Assembly (NCBI GenBank): GCA_002412715.1
Contig: DHVP01000042.1
Span: 144,489 to 208,488 of the forward strand
Direction: 5' to 3'
Length of the DNA stretch: 64,000 nt
Source of the DNA: Deltaproteobacteria bacterium UBA5205
GTDB taxonomy: Bacteria; Desulfobacterota; Syntrophorhabdia; Syntrophorhabdales; Syntrophorhabdaceae
Below the pieces are notes generated by a model. It did not search any database, was not told where the DNA came from, and saw only the letters and a program-made list of their open reading frames with translations. This document shows, piece after piece, positions 1 through 9,651 of the stretch. The position numbers were made by a program, and so were the translations under genes. Within the stretch, counting starts at the first letter, position 1. Every line of letters starts with the position of its first letter.

Positions 1-816
1 CATCTTCTGGGCCTGGCGCAGCTGTTCCTCGAGCATCAATCGTTCCGTAATGTCCCGGCCCAGGAATACATAATTGACAATGACACCTGACGGGTCTTTG
101 ACCGGGGAGATCGTTTCTTCCGCATCATACACGGATCCGTCCTTCTTCCTCCGTTGGAGCCGGCCCTTCCATACCGTACCCTCTTTAATAGTGCGCCACA
201 TTGCATCATAGAAGGCAGGGTCATGACTGTCGCTCCGAAGAACCGTGTACTCGCGGCCGACAATTTCGCTGCCTGAGTAACCGCTTATACCGGTGACGGC
301 CGGGTTGATATATTCCACGTACCCGTTTTTGTCGGTAATCATGACGCTTTCCGCCGCCTGTTCCACAGCCGTTGCGACTTTCTTGAGAAGTTCCTGGGTA
401 TCCCGCAGCTGGGCCTGTGCCTGTTCATTCGCCTTGAGTTCCTCAACCTCCCTCAGGGCCCGGGATACTGCTATCGGCAGTCTCGCCAGCCTGTTTTTCA
501 GGACGTAATCGGTAGCACCCTTCCTGAGGAGATCAATGGCCAGTTCTTCGCCAAGCGCCCCGGTCACAAAAATGAAGGGTGTATCGGGTACGCGCTGACG
601 GGCTATCAGCAGTGCCGTTTCCCCGTCAAACCGGGGGAGGGAGTAATCGGAGAGAATCACGTCGGGCGAGAACTCCGACAGCGCCGAGACAAAGGCCGGC
701 TCGGTTTCCACCCTGTGCGCAAGGCACTTCAATCCGGCACCTTGAAGCTCGTACTGCATCAATTCCGCATCGGCAGGTACGTCTTCAACAATGAGGATAC
801 GCAGTTTATCGGACAT
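1..816 (-). CDS. Receiver-PAS signalling protein, probably a hybrid histidine kinase (3' end cut by window edge)
   Basis: This is the N-terminal 272 codons of a signalling protein; the frame is still open at base 1. Residues 1-125 form a CheY-like receiver domain: it begins MSDKLRILIVEDVPADAEL, with the phospho-acceptor Asp in ILSDYSLP and the conserved Lys in YVLKNRL. A PAS domain follows (about 145-255), ending in the usual GRDITER. The last visible residues, EEQLRQAQKM, are the typical linker just before a HisKA domain, so a kinase core probably lies outside the window. ATG at 816 is preceded by an AGAGAGG ribosome binding site. It follows a kinase and a receiver gene in the same orientation, so the three probably form one phosphorelay operon. 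The input signal is unknown. Confidence 0.85.
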   Translation of the reverse strand, partial: MSDKLRILIVEDVPADAELMQYELQGAGLKCLAHRVETEPAFVSALSEFSPDVILSDYSLPRFDGETALLIARQRVPDTPFIFVTGALGEELAIDLLRKGATDYVLKNRLARLPIAVSRALREVEELKANEQAQAQLRDTQELLKKVATAVEQAAESVMITDKNGYVEYINPAVTGISGYSGSEIVGREYTVLRSDSHDPAFYDAMWRTIKEGTVWKGRLQRRKKDGSVYDAEETISPVKDPSGVIVNYVFLGRDITERLMLEEQLRQAQKM

Positions 817-867
817 ATGAGCCTCTCTTTCTCGTCTATGGCAGTCCGGGCAGAATAAACATTGCGG

Positions 868-1311
868 TCAATACGGCGGCTTGTTCATCAACAACCAGTA
901 GCATCCTATCTCTGCTACGGATCTGGCGAAGTCATCGAAATTCACGGGCTTGACGATATAGCTGTTTACTCCCAATTTGTAACTCTCTATCCGGTCTCTT
1001 TCTTCATTCGAAGATGTAAGGACCACGACAGGAACGGATTTCGTCCGTTCATCGGAGCGGATCCTTCTTAAAACCTCCAGCCCATCGATCTTGGGAAGTT
1101 TCAGATCGAGAAGTATGACCTTGGGAAAGCATTTGTCTGTCTGCCCGGCGACGCAGTCCACATTGTTCATAATGTAGTCAACGGCTTCCGCGCCGTCCTT
1201 GAGCAGCTTTACTTTATTGGCGAAGTTATGCTCGCTTAAAGCGGCAAGCGTCATCTCGGCATCGGCCGGATTGTCCTCTACGAGTATAACTTCAACAGTA
1301 TTCTCATTCAT
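868..1311 (-). CDS. Stand-alone response regulator receiver protein (Rcp1/CheY-like)
   Basis: A 147-residue single receiver domain with no output domain. It starts with the acidic pocket VILVEDNPADAE, has the phospho-acceptor Asp in VILLDLKLPKIDG, the Thr in VVVLTSS, and the conserved Lys in SYIVKPVNF. This compact form resembles Rcp1-type regulators that pair with multi-PAS kinases and pass phosphate onward or bind a partner. Its ATG lies 3 bases after the stop of the upstream kinase, with the ribosome site AAAGGAGTAGGAC inside the kinase end, so the two are translationally coupled and very likely cognate. Confidence 0.9.
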   Translation of the reverse strand: MNENTVEVILVEDNPADAEMTLAALSEHNFANKVKLLKDGAEAVDYIMNNVDCVAGQTDKCFPKVILLDLKLPKIDGLEVLRRIRSDERTKSVPVVVLTSSNEERDRIESYKLGVNSYIVKPVNFDDFARSVAEIGCYWLLMNKPPY

Positions 1312-1314
1312 GTC

Positions 1315-4218
1315 CTACTCCTTTCCCGGTAGTGTGAAATAGAAAGTGGCGCCTTCGTCCACCTTTCCCTCGGCCCAAACTTTGCCCCCGTGACGGTGAA
1401 TGATACGCTCCACGATGGCAAGCCCCACGCCCGTGCCTTCAAATTCTTCCTGACTGTGGAGACGTTGAAAGACCCCGAAAAGCTTGCCGTGGTACTGCAT
1501 ATCGAATCCCACCCCGTTGTCCTTGATAAAATAGACAGGCTCGTCTGTCTGGCGGACAACACCCACCTCAATGGAAGCGTTCTCCCTGGATTTTGAAAAT
1601 TTTATCGCATTGGACAAAAGGTTGAGGATAACCTGCCTGACGAGTGTCCGGTCACCGATACCCGAAGGAAGCTTGTTCAAGACAAGGGTCGGCTGGCGCT
1701 CGAGGGTTACAGCCGTGAGGTCCTTCCACGTATCCCGGACGAGGGCCTCCATATCAAGACTCGTCTTTGTCATTTCCTTCCTGCCCAGACGGGAAAACGA
1801 CAGAAGGTCATCGATGAGCTGGCCCATTGTCTGGGTATTGCTTCGGACAACGTTGAGCTTTCTCCTGCCGTCATCATCGAGCTTGTCGGCATAATCTTTC
1901 AGGAGCATCCTGGAAAAACCATCGATCGCCCGGAGCGGGGCACGCAGGTCGTGAGAGACGGAATAGCTGAAACTCTCCAGTTCCCGGTTGACGGCCTGCA
2001 GCGATTGGTTGGCCTCAGAGAGCTCTCTCGTCCTTTCCTTTACCCTCCAATCCAGGTCGGCGAGGAGTTTTTGGAGCTCCTCCTGGGCCGTCTTTCGTTC
2101 CGTAATATCACGGGCGGCGGCGAAAACGCCGATGACCTTGCCTTCCTTGTCTTTATAGACTGAAGCGTTATAAAGCACGGGGGTCACGTGTCCGTCCTTA
2201 TGGCGAATGCCAAGTTCATAGTCACGGACCAGACCTTTCTTGAATACGAGCCGGTACCCGCTTCTGGCCCTTTCCGGCTCAGTAAAATAGTCGGAGAAAT
2301 CGGTTCCGATCAACTCCATTCTCGATCGCCCTGTCACAAGTTCAGTCGCAGCGTTGACGTCGCTGATCTTCCCCTCGGGATCGATGGTTACGAGAGGATC
2401 GAGGCTCGCTTCAATCAGGCTCCTGTTGTAGGCAAAGGCCTGCCCGACAGCTTCTTCCGCGCGCTTGCGTTCGGTGATGTCGCGGGCGTAATGCACCGAT
2501 CCGAACAACTTTCCGTCAGGATCATAAAGGGGGGACACCGAGACGAGAAAATACCCGCCCAGCCGTTCGTCGTAAACCTCTGCCACGCCGGCCCGTCCGT
2601 CAACCAACAATTTCGCGTGAGGACAAAAGAGCGGCGGTTCGTCCGTGCGGTGCAGGGCCTTGAAGCATATGAGCCCTTCCGCCGAAGACGGCGAAACGCC
2701 CAATTTGTCGGCCATGGCCCTGTTCGCCTTCATCACCCTGTGATTGGTATCTACGATCATAATCGGGTCGGTTATGGCATCGAATGTCCGCTCCCATTCT
2801 TCCGTGGCCCTGATCAATCGACTCTCTGCCCGCTTGCGCTCTGTTATGTCGCGGGCGGCGGCGAAGGCGCCGATAACCTTTCCGGCGTCGTCATGATAAA
2901 GGGCTGCATTGTATAAAACCGGTGTGCTATGACCATCCCGGTGAAGGATCTCCAGGGGATAGTCCTGTACCGAACCTTCGCTGAAAACACGACGGTATCC
3001 GTCTCTGGCCTTCTGAGGCTCGGTGAAGTAATTGGAAAAATCGGTGCCGGTAAGTTCGTAGCGGGTATACCCTGTCACTTTTTCCGTGGCCAGATTCACG
3101 TCGGTTATTGTACCGTCCGGGTCAATGGTGACAAGCGGGTCGAGACTTACTTCGATCAGGCTCCGGTTGTACGCACCCGCAAGGCGCAGGGCCTCTTCCG
3201 CTCTTTTCCGCTCGCCAATGTCGCGATTAATCTCCAGGATCTGGGCGGCGCCTCCCGTTTCGTCCCGACGCAAAGCCCATCGGCTGAGCACAACTGTCTT
3301 CTTCCCATCCTTCCCTACGTGGGTAAGTTCACCTTCCCAGCGACCCATTTGCTCGGCAATGGCCATGATTTCTTTTAAGGGCACGGGAAATTCCGTCCAG
3401 AGGAGGTCATGCGAAATCTTGCCAACGGCTTCGCCTTTTCCCCAGCCGTACGTTCCTTCGGCGCCGGAGTTCCAGAAGACGATCTTTCCGCCCATATCTC
3501 TTACAATAATGGCATCGTGGGCAAGATCGAGAAGTTCGGCCTGCCGTACCAGTTCACCTGTCCGCTCCCGCACCCGGGCTTCCAGTTCACCCCGTGCTTT
3601 TCTCAAGACCTCCGACAACCTGGTCTGTCCCTGGCTTTCGATGATCTCCCAAACACCGTCTCGTCTTATGAGGGCGCTCTGGTGGGTGTTAATGACATCG
3701 ATTACCTCATTAGCTCCACATCGATCGAGAGGATACGTACAGAATACCAGTAGTTTCTTGCCCTCAATTATGTCGTTGACAGCACTCTCATATGACATGA
3801 AGGTTTTCCAGTCCTTCTTCTGGAGCCACATCGTGTCGCCGGTAATCCTGGCGCCGGCATACCCCTTTTTCAGCGTATAATCGAGCTTTTGGCTCCAGCC
3901 GTCGAGGACCCTTTGCGCATTGAACCCGTCATCTCCAGCGTACCACTCGGTATGAGGGAAAATTTCCAGTTGCCCGGAACGGATGAAATCGTCGATATCC
4001 GGGACCTCTTTTCGCATGGCTTCGATGGCGTCGTCCATGCTCACTATTTCCGAAGTTACCCAGACACAAAATTCATTGCGCCTAAGGCCTGCCCGCAGGA
4101 AGGGCACCAGTATGTCGATGAGATCCTGTTTTGTCTGATAAAATTGACACAGGTGGGTTTCCCAGGGAATATCCCCAAGAAAATCCAGGCCTGAATCGCA
4201 GAACTCTACCGCCATCAT
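1315..4218 (-). CDS. MEDS/multi-PAS sensor histidine kinase
   Basis: A soluble sensor kinase of about 967 residues with no transmembrane segment. Order of parts: an N-terminal MEDS domain (about 10-190, with GDIPWETHLCQFYQ), a coiled linker, four PAS domains each ending in an (A)RDITERK-type sequence (about 225-340, 345-465, 475-585, 595-715), a HisKA domain with the phospho-His in SYSVSHDLRAPLRA, and a HATPase domain with NLLSNAIKFSK and GTGVGLAIVERII. MEDS domains are known from DcmR-type sensors of small organic compounds and methanogens. PAS2 and PAS4 are near copies of each other. A TTG at 4239 also opens the frame; I prefer the ATG pair at 4218/4215 because GAGG lies just upstream. It is coupled to the downstream receiver. 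Confidence 0.9.
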   Translation of the reverse strand: MMAVEFCDSGLDFLGDIPWETHLCQFYQTKQDLIDILVPFLRAGLRRNEFCVWVTSEIVSMDDAIEAMRKEVPDIDDFIRSGQLEIFPHTEWYAGDDGFNAQRVLDGWSQKLDYTLKKGYAGARITGDTMWLQKKDWKTFMSYESAVNDIIEGKKLLVFCTYPLDRCGANEVIDVINTHQSALIRRDGVWEIIESQGQTRLSEVLRKARGELEARVRERTGELVRQAELLDLAHDAIIVRDMGGKIVFWNSGAEGTYGWGKGEAVGKISHDLLWTEFPVPLKEIMAIAEQMGRWEGELTHVGKDGKKTVVLSRWALRRDETGGAAQILEINRDIGERKRAEEALRLAGAYNRSLIEVSLDPLVTIDPDGTITDVNLATEKVTGYTRYELTGTDFSNYFTEPQKARDGYRRVFSEGSVQDYPLEILHRDGHSTPVLYNAALYHDDAGKVIGAFAAARDITERKRAESRLIRATEEWERTFDAITDPIMIVDTNHRVMKANRAMADKLGVSPSSAEGLICFKALHRTDEPPLFCPHAKLLVDGRAGVAEVYDERLGGYFLVSVSPLYDPDGKLFGSVHYARDITERKRAEEAVGQAFAYNRSLIEASLDPLVTIDPEGKISDVNAATELVTGRSRMELIGTDFSDYFTEPERARSGYRLVFKKGLVRDYELGIRHKDGHVTPVLYNASVYKDKEGKVIGVFAAARDITERKTAQEELQKLLADLDWRVKERTRELSEANQSLQAVNRELESFSYSVSHDLRAPLRAIDGFSRMLLKDYADKLDDDGRRKLNVVRSNTQTMGQLIDDLLSFSRLGRKEMTKTSLDMEALVRDTWKDLTAVTLERQPTLVLNKLPSGIGDRTLVRQVILNLLSNAIKFSKSRENASIEVGVVRQTDEPVYFIKDNGVGFDMQYHGKLFGVFQRLHSQEEFEGTGVGLAIVERIIHRHGGKVWAEGKVDEGATFYFTLPGKE

Positions 4219-4421
4219 CGCCTCGCACCGGCTCAACAAAAAAACTTATCTGAGCCATTGACGCCGTTTTGCGGAGATTCAAATGCTGGTATTTTACGAC
4301 AATCGCCAGATGTTTTCGGTTCCTGAATTTTCCTGCTATCCCGCGGCTTTGTCAAGAAATTTGTAGCGCCCTCTTTTCTCCCCGTCGGCGCTTCCATTGT
4401 CCGGAAAGTGGGATTGTTTTG

Positions 4422-5372
4422 CTACTCCACTTTCTTCCAGGTGGGGTCGGGATTGAAGACGCCCATTGTTTCCGCAATTTTGACCGTGTTCTTCCCAAGG
4501 TCTTTCTGGTAGACGATTCCATCGTGATTCACGATGAATGTCATCACTCCCGTCGACCGGTATCGGGCGGGGTATGCGACAAGTCCGAAACCACCTATCA
4601 TTCTGCCGTTGACTATGTAATCGTAGGCACCACCCGGGGCATCTTTCCCCTGGGCCGTAAGTATCCTGTAAAAATAACCATGATAGGGTGCCGCCTCGTC
4701 TCGACACCCGGGTGTGAAACCTGTCCGGCAGGCTCGTGCCACAAGGGGTCCCATGGGGCTTGCCGGATTCTCCTTCTCGTCGGCGTCCCAGCACAGGCCG
4801 TTGTCCTTCCCCGGGTCGCTCGCAAACCTCTGTGCATACTCGAGAACACTGTTGCGCTGCCGCTGCGCGTACTCGCGCTGGGCGTCCACGTAGGCCAGGC
4901 ATACCTGAATTGCGGCGAGTTCGTTGCGTCCGATCCTGCGCGCCAGAATCTCCTGCCTGCCCTGTTTCGTGTCAAAACGCCATGTTCTGCCTGTCCTGAC
5001 TATGGGGATGGCCATGGGCCAATCGTCTTCCCCCACGTGCAGGACAGCCTTTTTGTTGCTGACCTTTTCAAGCCTGTTTTTCTCCTCGTAGGCCGTGAGG
5101 AAACGATCGCGCGCTTCCCTGTCCAGGGTTTCATCCCCGGACACCACAAGATCTCTCCCCGCAGCCCCGAAAATGGCAAGAAGGTGCCCGGTATCGTTCA
5201 TCCTCACGGCCCCAACCAACTCCGCCACCGCGTCCTCAGGAGTGGCAAAATGCCTCTGTCCCGTACCTGCCGCGGCACTGCCTCCCCACAATAATAGAAA
5301 GGCCGTAAGGATAACGAAGGTGAAAGATACGGCGGTACATGGACCCTGCCGCTTTGTATCTATGGAGTGCAT
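4422..5372 (-). CDS. DUF2950 family exported protein
   Basis: A 316-residue secreted or periplasmic protein of the DUF2950 family, whose function is unknown. An N-terminal signal peptide (hydrophobic run FTFVILTAFLLLWG, then SAAAG) is followed by FATPEDAVAELVGAVR near the mature N-terminus and the family-typical block AYDYIVNGRMIGGFGLVAYP near the end. The start is taken at ATG 5372, which has GGAAAGGGG eight bases upstream and directly precedes the signal peptide. An ATG at 5420 that overlaps the stop of the preceding DUF3300 gene (ATGA) would only add an unlikely 16-residue extension. DUF2950 and DUF3300 genes are commonly found side by side, and here they form a two-gene unit. Confidence 0.85.
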   Translation of the reverse strand: MHSIDTKRQGPCTAVSFTFVILTAFLLLWGGSAAAGTGQRHFATPEDAVAELVGAVRMNDTGHLLAIFGAAGRDLVVSGDETLDREARDRFLTAYEEKNRLEKVSNKKAVLHVGEDDWPMAIPIVRTGRTWRFDTKQGRQEILARRIGRNELAAIQVCLAYVDAQREYAQRQRNSVLEYAQRFASDPGKDNGLCWDADEKENPASPMGPLVARACRTGFTPGCRDEAAPYHGYFYRILTAQGKDAPGGAYDYIVNGRMIGGFGLVAYPARYRSTGVMTFIVNHDGIVYQKDLGKNTVKIAETMGVFNPDPTWKKVE

Positions 5373-5416
5373 CGTTACAACCCCTTTCCGGTAAATGGCT
5401 GCCATCCCTGAACCCA

Positions 5417-6901
5417 TCATCTGCCCCTGCCCCTGCCGGATCTACCCGCCGGAGAGCGTCCACCACCCCCCGGGCCGCCCCGCGGACCTGGTCCTGACGG
5501 TCGGAGGGTTGGCGGCGCTCCGGGTGACGATTGGACTCCCCTTCCGCCCGGCGCGGAACGACCGGGCGCTTGAATCCGGGGCTGAGGGCTTAACGGAGGC
5601 GGGGTCGATCTCATGCTCCCCCTGCCGCGCTCGCTTTCCCGCCTGACTTCCGGTCCGCTCGTGAGACCGCGGAAGGTGCCGAAATCTCCGGGAGGCACGA
5701 CAGTACCTCTCGGCTGTATTTCGCGAACCCCCGGGGTACGCTGCCCGGGTTGGATCTGCCGGACACCCGGCTGTGGCGACCTCGGTATCCGCGGCGGGGA
5801 CACTCCGGGCGGCGACACTCCCCGAAGACCGGGCGTGGGCGCAGGAGTCCGGGGGGGTTGTATGCCCCTGGGGGCCGGGCCTTGCGGCGCCGGGGGTTGT
5901 ACGCCGGGACCAATAGGCCGGACTCTCTGCACCCCGGGAGCCGGTCCTGTCCCCTCAAAACCCCTGTATCCGCGCCGCTCGTCTACACCGGGGCCCGGTC
6001 CGTGGCCGAAGCGCCGACGCGTCGCAGGATCATGATACGACACACCTCTGCGGTGAACGGGGTTATGTCGCCAAACCTGTGGCCCCGAGAAGACACTCGT
6101 CGCTCCGATCCTGCTAAAACCAATGGTAAGCCGCCTGTCCACGTAAATCGAACGCCTGGGCCACCTGAAACCGGACCAGTAACCATAGTGGCCCGTATAG
6201 ATCGGCCTGCCGAAAACAAAAGCGCCTGAAACGACTACACCCGGATACCAGAACCAGACCGGCGAACAAGCGGGATACCACCAGGAGCCATAGATCCAGC
6301 AGGGGTCATAAACTGGGACATAGACTATTTCGGGAGATGCGGGTTGCAGCATGATATAAGGCTCTTCGACCACCAGTCTGAGCTCGCTGACCGCCCTCAG
6401 ATGACCGCGGTCGTACGCCCGCCGCCGCAGCATCTGTATCGTATTCATCACCTGGTCCTGCTGGGCAAGGAAGGCATTTCCGAGGGAAATTGTTTCGTCG
6501 GGATGTTCGGCCATCGTCCTTAGCACACCGCGGTACTTGCACAACGACTTGACGCTTACGTCCCAGGGTTTGTCCCTCAAGGCCTCGTCGAGCCTGGCCT
6601 CCGTGAGGGCGGGATTAGCCCGGACCCATTTGTCGGCCTCAATCACCTCCGCCGGATAGGTGGAAGCCATGAGAATTTGTGAAAGCAGGACATCCGGATA
6701 AAGTGCAATAGGCGCGAGCAGTTGATCCAGTTGTTCCTGCGTGTAGACGTAGCCCGTCGCTCCTGCCTGCCCCCCTGAAAGGTCTTGAGCCGTGACATCA
6801 GTACATGCCGTCAGCATCAGCAGCAACACTATCAGTGCCGGAATAGGCGTTCTCGACTTAAATGTACCGTGGGAGCCACACACGGGCCTGAAGTCTGTCA
6901 T
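5417..6901 (-). CDS. DUF3300 family lipoprotein with Pro/Gly-rich tail
   Basis: A 494-residue protein with a lipoprotein signal: hydrophobic stretch ALIVLLLML followed by the lipobox LTAC, giving a lipidated Cys33. Residues about 50-250 are a DUF3300 domain (YTQEQLDQLLAPIALYPDVL, then VYVPVYDPCWIYG). From about residue 300 the chain is low-complexity, rich in Pro, Gly and Arg, with repeats of the type GVQPPAP, GIQPPRTP and GVSPPRIP, so it is probably unstructured. No convincing ribosome binding site precedes ATG 6901. It is the first gene of a pair with DUF2950. The role is unknown; envelope location is inferred from the lipobox. Confidence 0.85.
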   Translation of the reverse strand: MTDFRPVCGSHGTFKSRTPIPALIVLLLMLTACTDVTAQDLSGGQAGATGYVYTQEQLDQLLAPIALYPDVLLSQILMASTYPAEVIEADKWVRANPALTEARLDEALRDKPWDVSVKSLCKYRGVLRTMAEHPDETISLGNAFLAQQDQVMNTIQMLRRRAYDRGHLRAVSELRLVVEEPYIMLQPASPEIVYVPVYDPCWIYGSWWYPACSPVWFWYPGVVVSGAFVFGRPIYTGHYGYWSGFRWPRRSIYVDRRLTIGFSRIGATSVFSGPQVWRHNPVHRRGVSYHDPATRRRFGHGPGPGVDERRGYRGFEGTGPAPGVQRVRPIGPGVQPPAPQGPAPRGIQPPRTPAPTPGLRGVSPPGVSPPRIPRSPQPGVRQIQPGQRTPGVREIQPRGTVVPPGDFGTFRGLTSGPEVRRESERGRGSMRSTPPPLSPQPRIQAPGRSAPGGRGVQSSPGAPPTLRPSGPGPRGGPGGGGRSPAGRSGRGRGR

Positions 6902-7029
6902 GGCAAAATATACGTACCCTCTGCGCCACGCACAAGCCCGATATCGCTAAACCGATTGAAATATAACGTTATTTTGTGATTACACTTTGAAACTGTCTGT
7001 TCAGCCGTGAAGAAAAGACTCGGGTCATG

Positions 7030-8370
7030 TCAGGATTGCCTCATCCGGTAATCCCTGTAACCGAATCTTCTGGCCACCTCCACCGAGCCCCCTGTCCGTG
7101 CCACTGCTATATCGGGAAGGTTGATGCCGTTGAAGGTGGTGCTTTTCACGATGCTGTAGAGGGCCATGTCGATAAAGACAAGCCTGTCGCCCCTTTTCAG
7201 AGGTTCGTCGAAAGAGTAGTCTCCAATTATATCCCCTGCGAGACAGCTTGGACCCGCGAGCCTGTACGTGTGTCTCTTTTCGCCGGGTCCGGCCGAGCGG
7301 AGCACGAGAGGTCTGTACGGCATGAGGAGAACATCGGGCATATGTGTCTCTGCCGAGGTGTCCATTATGGCTATCTCCATTTCGTTCTTCACGATATCCA
7401 GAACGGTGGAGACAAGAACCCCGGCATGATAGACGCTCGCTTCGCCGGGTTCCAGATACACCTCTACCCCGTACTTATTCTTGAAATCACTCACGAGCCT
7501 GATAAGGCGCTCAAGGTCGTAGTCGTCCCGGGTTATGTGGTGACCGCCTCCGAAATTCACCCATTTCAAGCCCTTGATATAAGACCCGTAGAGTCTTTCG
7601 AAAGACGTCAGCACCCTTTCGAGGACATCCGAATTCTGTTCGCACATCGCGTGAAAGTGGAGCCCGTCCACGACGTTCAGACAGCTCGTAATTTCCCTTG
7701 CGAACTCATCATGAACTATTCCCAGTCTCGAGCAGGGCGCACAGGGGTTGTACATCTCCGCGGCGACCTCGGCGTGTCCCGGGTTTACCCTCAGGCCGAC
7801 CTGCACACCCCGCTTTCGTGCAAGCCCGGCGTACTTCCTGAGCTGATAAAAGGAGTTGAATGTGACGGAATCGGAGTATTTCACCGTCTGCCTGATCTCT
7901 TTTTCTCCGTAGGCCGCTCCAAAGGTGTGGACCTCCTTGCCGAACTCCTTTCGTCCCAGTCTCGCCTCGTTGATACCGCTCGCACACACACCATCGAGGT
8001 ATGCGGCCATTACCCCGAAAGTGGCGAACGAGGCGTACGCCTTCAACGCGTGAAGTATTTTGCAGCCCGTGCGATCCTTCACATATCTCAGGACGCGCAT
8101 GTTCTCTTCAATCAGGGCCTCATCAATCAGGTAAACAGGGGTTCGCTGCAAGACGTCGGCAATTCCGGGAAGCCGCTTGCCCGCTTCTCTGAAACTCTTC
8201 TTTTTGGAGTCTTTGATGAGACGCGTCAGGAGTCTCAGTCCTCTGTGGTCGAGCGCTCCAAGGACGTCGTGTCTCAAATGGTCCGGCAGGGCATGATATT
8301 CACCCGCGGCGGACTTCTCTTTCGCTGAAATCGCCCGGATAACATCCTCAATCCTTCTGTCGGCACTCAT
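7030..8370 (-). CDS. nspC: Carboxynorspermidine/carboxyspermidine decarboxylase
   Basis: A PLP-dependent enzyme (446 residues) of the alanine-racemase-fold decarboxylase family, the last step of the alternative spermidine route: carboxy(nor)spermidine to (nor)spermidine plus CO2. The core starts at about residue 78 (TPVYLIDEALIEENM), with the PLP lysine in ILHALKAYASF (Lys110), VNFGGGHH for phosphate binding, YLEPGEA, and the C-terminal MPDVLLMPYRPL block. The roughly 75-residue N-terminal extension is longer than in the usual 370-380-residue enzymes and is rich in charged residues; its role is unknown. It is the last gene of the polyamine operon, 10 bases after the dehydrogenase gene. Confidence 0.92.
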   Translation of the reverse strand: MSADRRIEDVIRAISAKEKSAAGEYHALPDHLRHDVLGALDHRGLRLLTRLIKDSKKKSFREAGKRLPGIADVLQRTPVYLIDEALIEENMRVLRYVKDRTGCKILHALKAYASFATFGVMAAYLDGVCASGINEARLGRKEFGKEVHTFGAAYGEKEIRQTVKYSDSVTFNSFYQLRKYAGLARKRGVQVGLRVNPGHAEVAAEMYNPCAPCSRLGIVHDEFAREITSCLNVVDGLHFHAMCEQNSDVLERVLTSFERLYGSYIKGLKWVNFGGGHHITRDDYDLERLIRLVSDFKNKYGVEVYLEPGEASVYHAGVLVSTVLDIVKNEMEIAIMDTSAETHMPDVLLMPYRPLVLRSAGPGEKRHTYRLAGPSCLAGDIIGDYSFDEPLKRGDRLVFIDMALYSIVKSTTFNGINLPDIAVARTGGSVEVARRFGYRDYRMRQS

Positions 8371-8380
8371 AAATTATTCT

Positions 8381-9619
8381 TCACACCCTGTCGGGAAGCG
8401 GTGCGTGCTCAATGACCTGCCAGGGAAGGCCATATTTGCCGAGCGCCTCCATGAACGGGTCTGGATCGAGCTGTTCTATATTATGTACCCCGGACCCCTG
8501 CCAGACACCCGTGAGCACCAGCATTGACCCTATCATCGCGGGTACGCCCGTCGTATAGGCAATCGCCTGTGTTCCCGTTTCCTTGAACGCTTCCTCGTGG
8601 TCGCACACATTATAAATGTAGCGGGTGATGGTCTCGCCGTCCTTTATCCCGGTCATGATATTGCCGATGACCGTCTTTCCCGTATATTTGGTCCCAAGAG
8701 AGGCGGGCTCGGGAAGCAGGGCCTTGAGAAACCTTATCGGAACAATCTTGCAGCCCTCGTAGTCAACCTCGTCGATCCTCGTCAAGCCGACGTTTCTCAG
8801 GACCTTCAGGTGGGTAAGGTAATTCTCGGAGAATGTCATCCAGAACCTGGCCCTTTTCAACCCCTTTACGTTCCGAGCAAGGGACTCCAGTTCTTCGTGG
8901 TAGAGAAGATAGCTTTCCTTCATCCCCGCCACCGGGTAGTCGAAGCTGAAGTGCACGCTGCCTTCCTCGATTATCGCCGGCGTTTCCACCCAGTTTCCTG
9001 CCTCCCAGTGCCGCACAACCTGGGTTACTTCGCGGATATTGATCTCGGGATTGAAGTTTGTCGCAAACACATGTCCGTGCGTCCCCGCGTTGCAGTCCAG
9101 TATGTCGAGGTAATGTATCTCGTCAAAGAGGTGTTTCCCGGCATATGAGGTGAAGACATTCGTCACCCCGGGGTCAAACCCCGAGCCCAACAGCGCCATA
9201 ATCCCTTTTTCCCGAAACCGCTGCTGATACGCCCATTGCCAGCTATATTCGAAATGGGCCTCATAGGGAGGCTCGTAATTGGCGGTGTCGATGTAATGCA
9301 CCCCCGTCTCGAGGCAGGCATCCATGATGTGCAGGTCCTGGTAGGGAAGAGCAAGATTAAGAACGGCATCCGGCCTGAATGATCCTATAAGGGCTGCAAG
9401 TTCCGGGACATTGTCGGCATCGACCCGGGCGGTTTGAACGTCCCTGCCATATCTGCCCTTTATGTCGTCCCTGATAGCGTCGCATTTGGAGAGCGTCCTG
9501 CTCGCTATCATAATTTCCCGAAAAACCTCGGGGACCTGCGCGCATTTGTGGGCCGCTACGGTTGCAACGCCTCCGGCCCCGATTATTAATATTCTTCCGT
9601 GGTTCTTTGTAGTATTCAT
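8381..9619 (-). CDS. Carboxynorspermidine/carboxyspermidine dehydrogenase (saccharopine dehydrogenase family)
   Basis: A 412-residue NAD(P)H enzyme that reductively condenses aspartate semialdehyde with a diamine to carboxy(nor)spermidine. It begins with the Rossmann motif RILIIGAGGVATVAA and contains YIDTANYEPPYEA and LLGSGFDPGVTNVF, typical of this branch of saccharopine-dehydrogenase-like proteins. ATG 9619 was chosen over an upstream start because GGGAG stands just before it and the Rossmann fold follows at once. It lies between agmatinase and the decarboxylase, which fixes its role well. It is a distant paralogue of the saccharopine-dehydrogenase-like gene at 25.3-26.5 kb. Confidence 0.92.
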   Translation of the reverse strand: MNTTKNHGRILIIGAGGVATVAAHKCAQVPEVFREIMIASRTLSKCDAIRDDIKGRYGRDVQTARVDADNVPELAALIGSFRPDAVLNLALPYQDLHIMDACLETGVHYIDTANYEPPYEAHFEYSWQWAYQQRFREKGIMALLGSGFDPGVTNVFTSYAGKHLFDEIHYLDILDCNAGTHGHVFATNFNPEINIREVTQVVRHWEAGNWVETPAIIEEGSVHFSFDYPVAGMKESYLLYHEELESLARNVKGLKRARFWMTFSENYLTHLKVLRNVGLTRIDEVDYEGCKIVPIRFLKALLPEPASLGTKYTGKTVIGNIMTGIKDGETITRYIYNVCDHEEAFKETGTQAIAYTTGVPAMIGSMLVLTGVWQGSGVHNIEQLDPDPFMEALGKYGLPWQVIEHAPLPDRV

Positions 9620-9651
9620 AGGCTTTTCTCCCAAAACGAATTGAACGTGGT

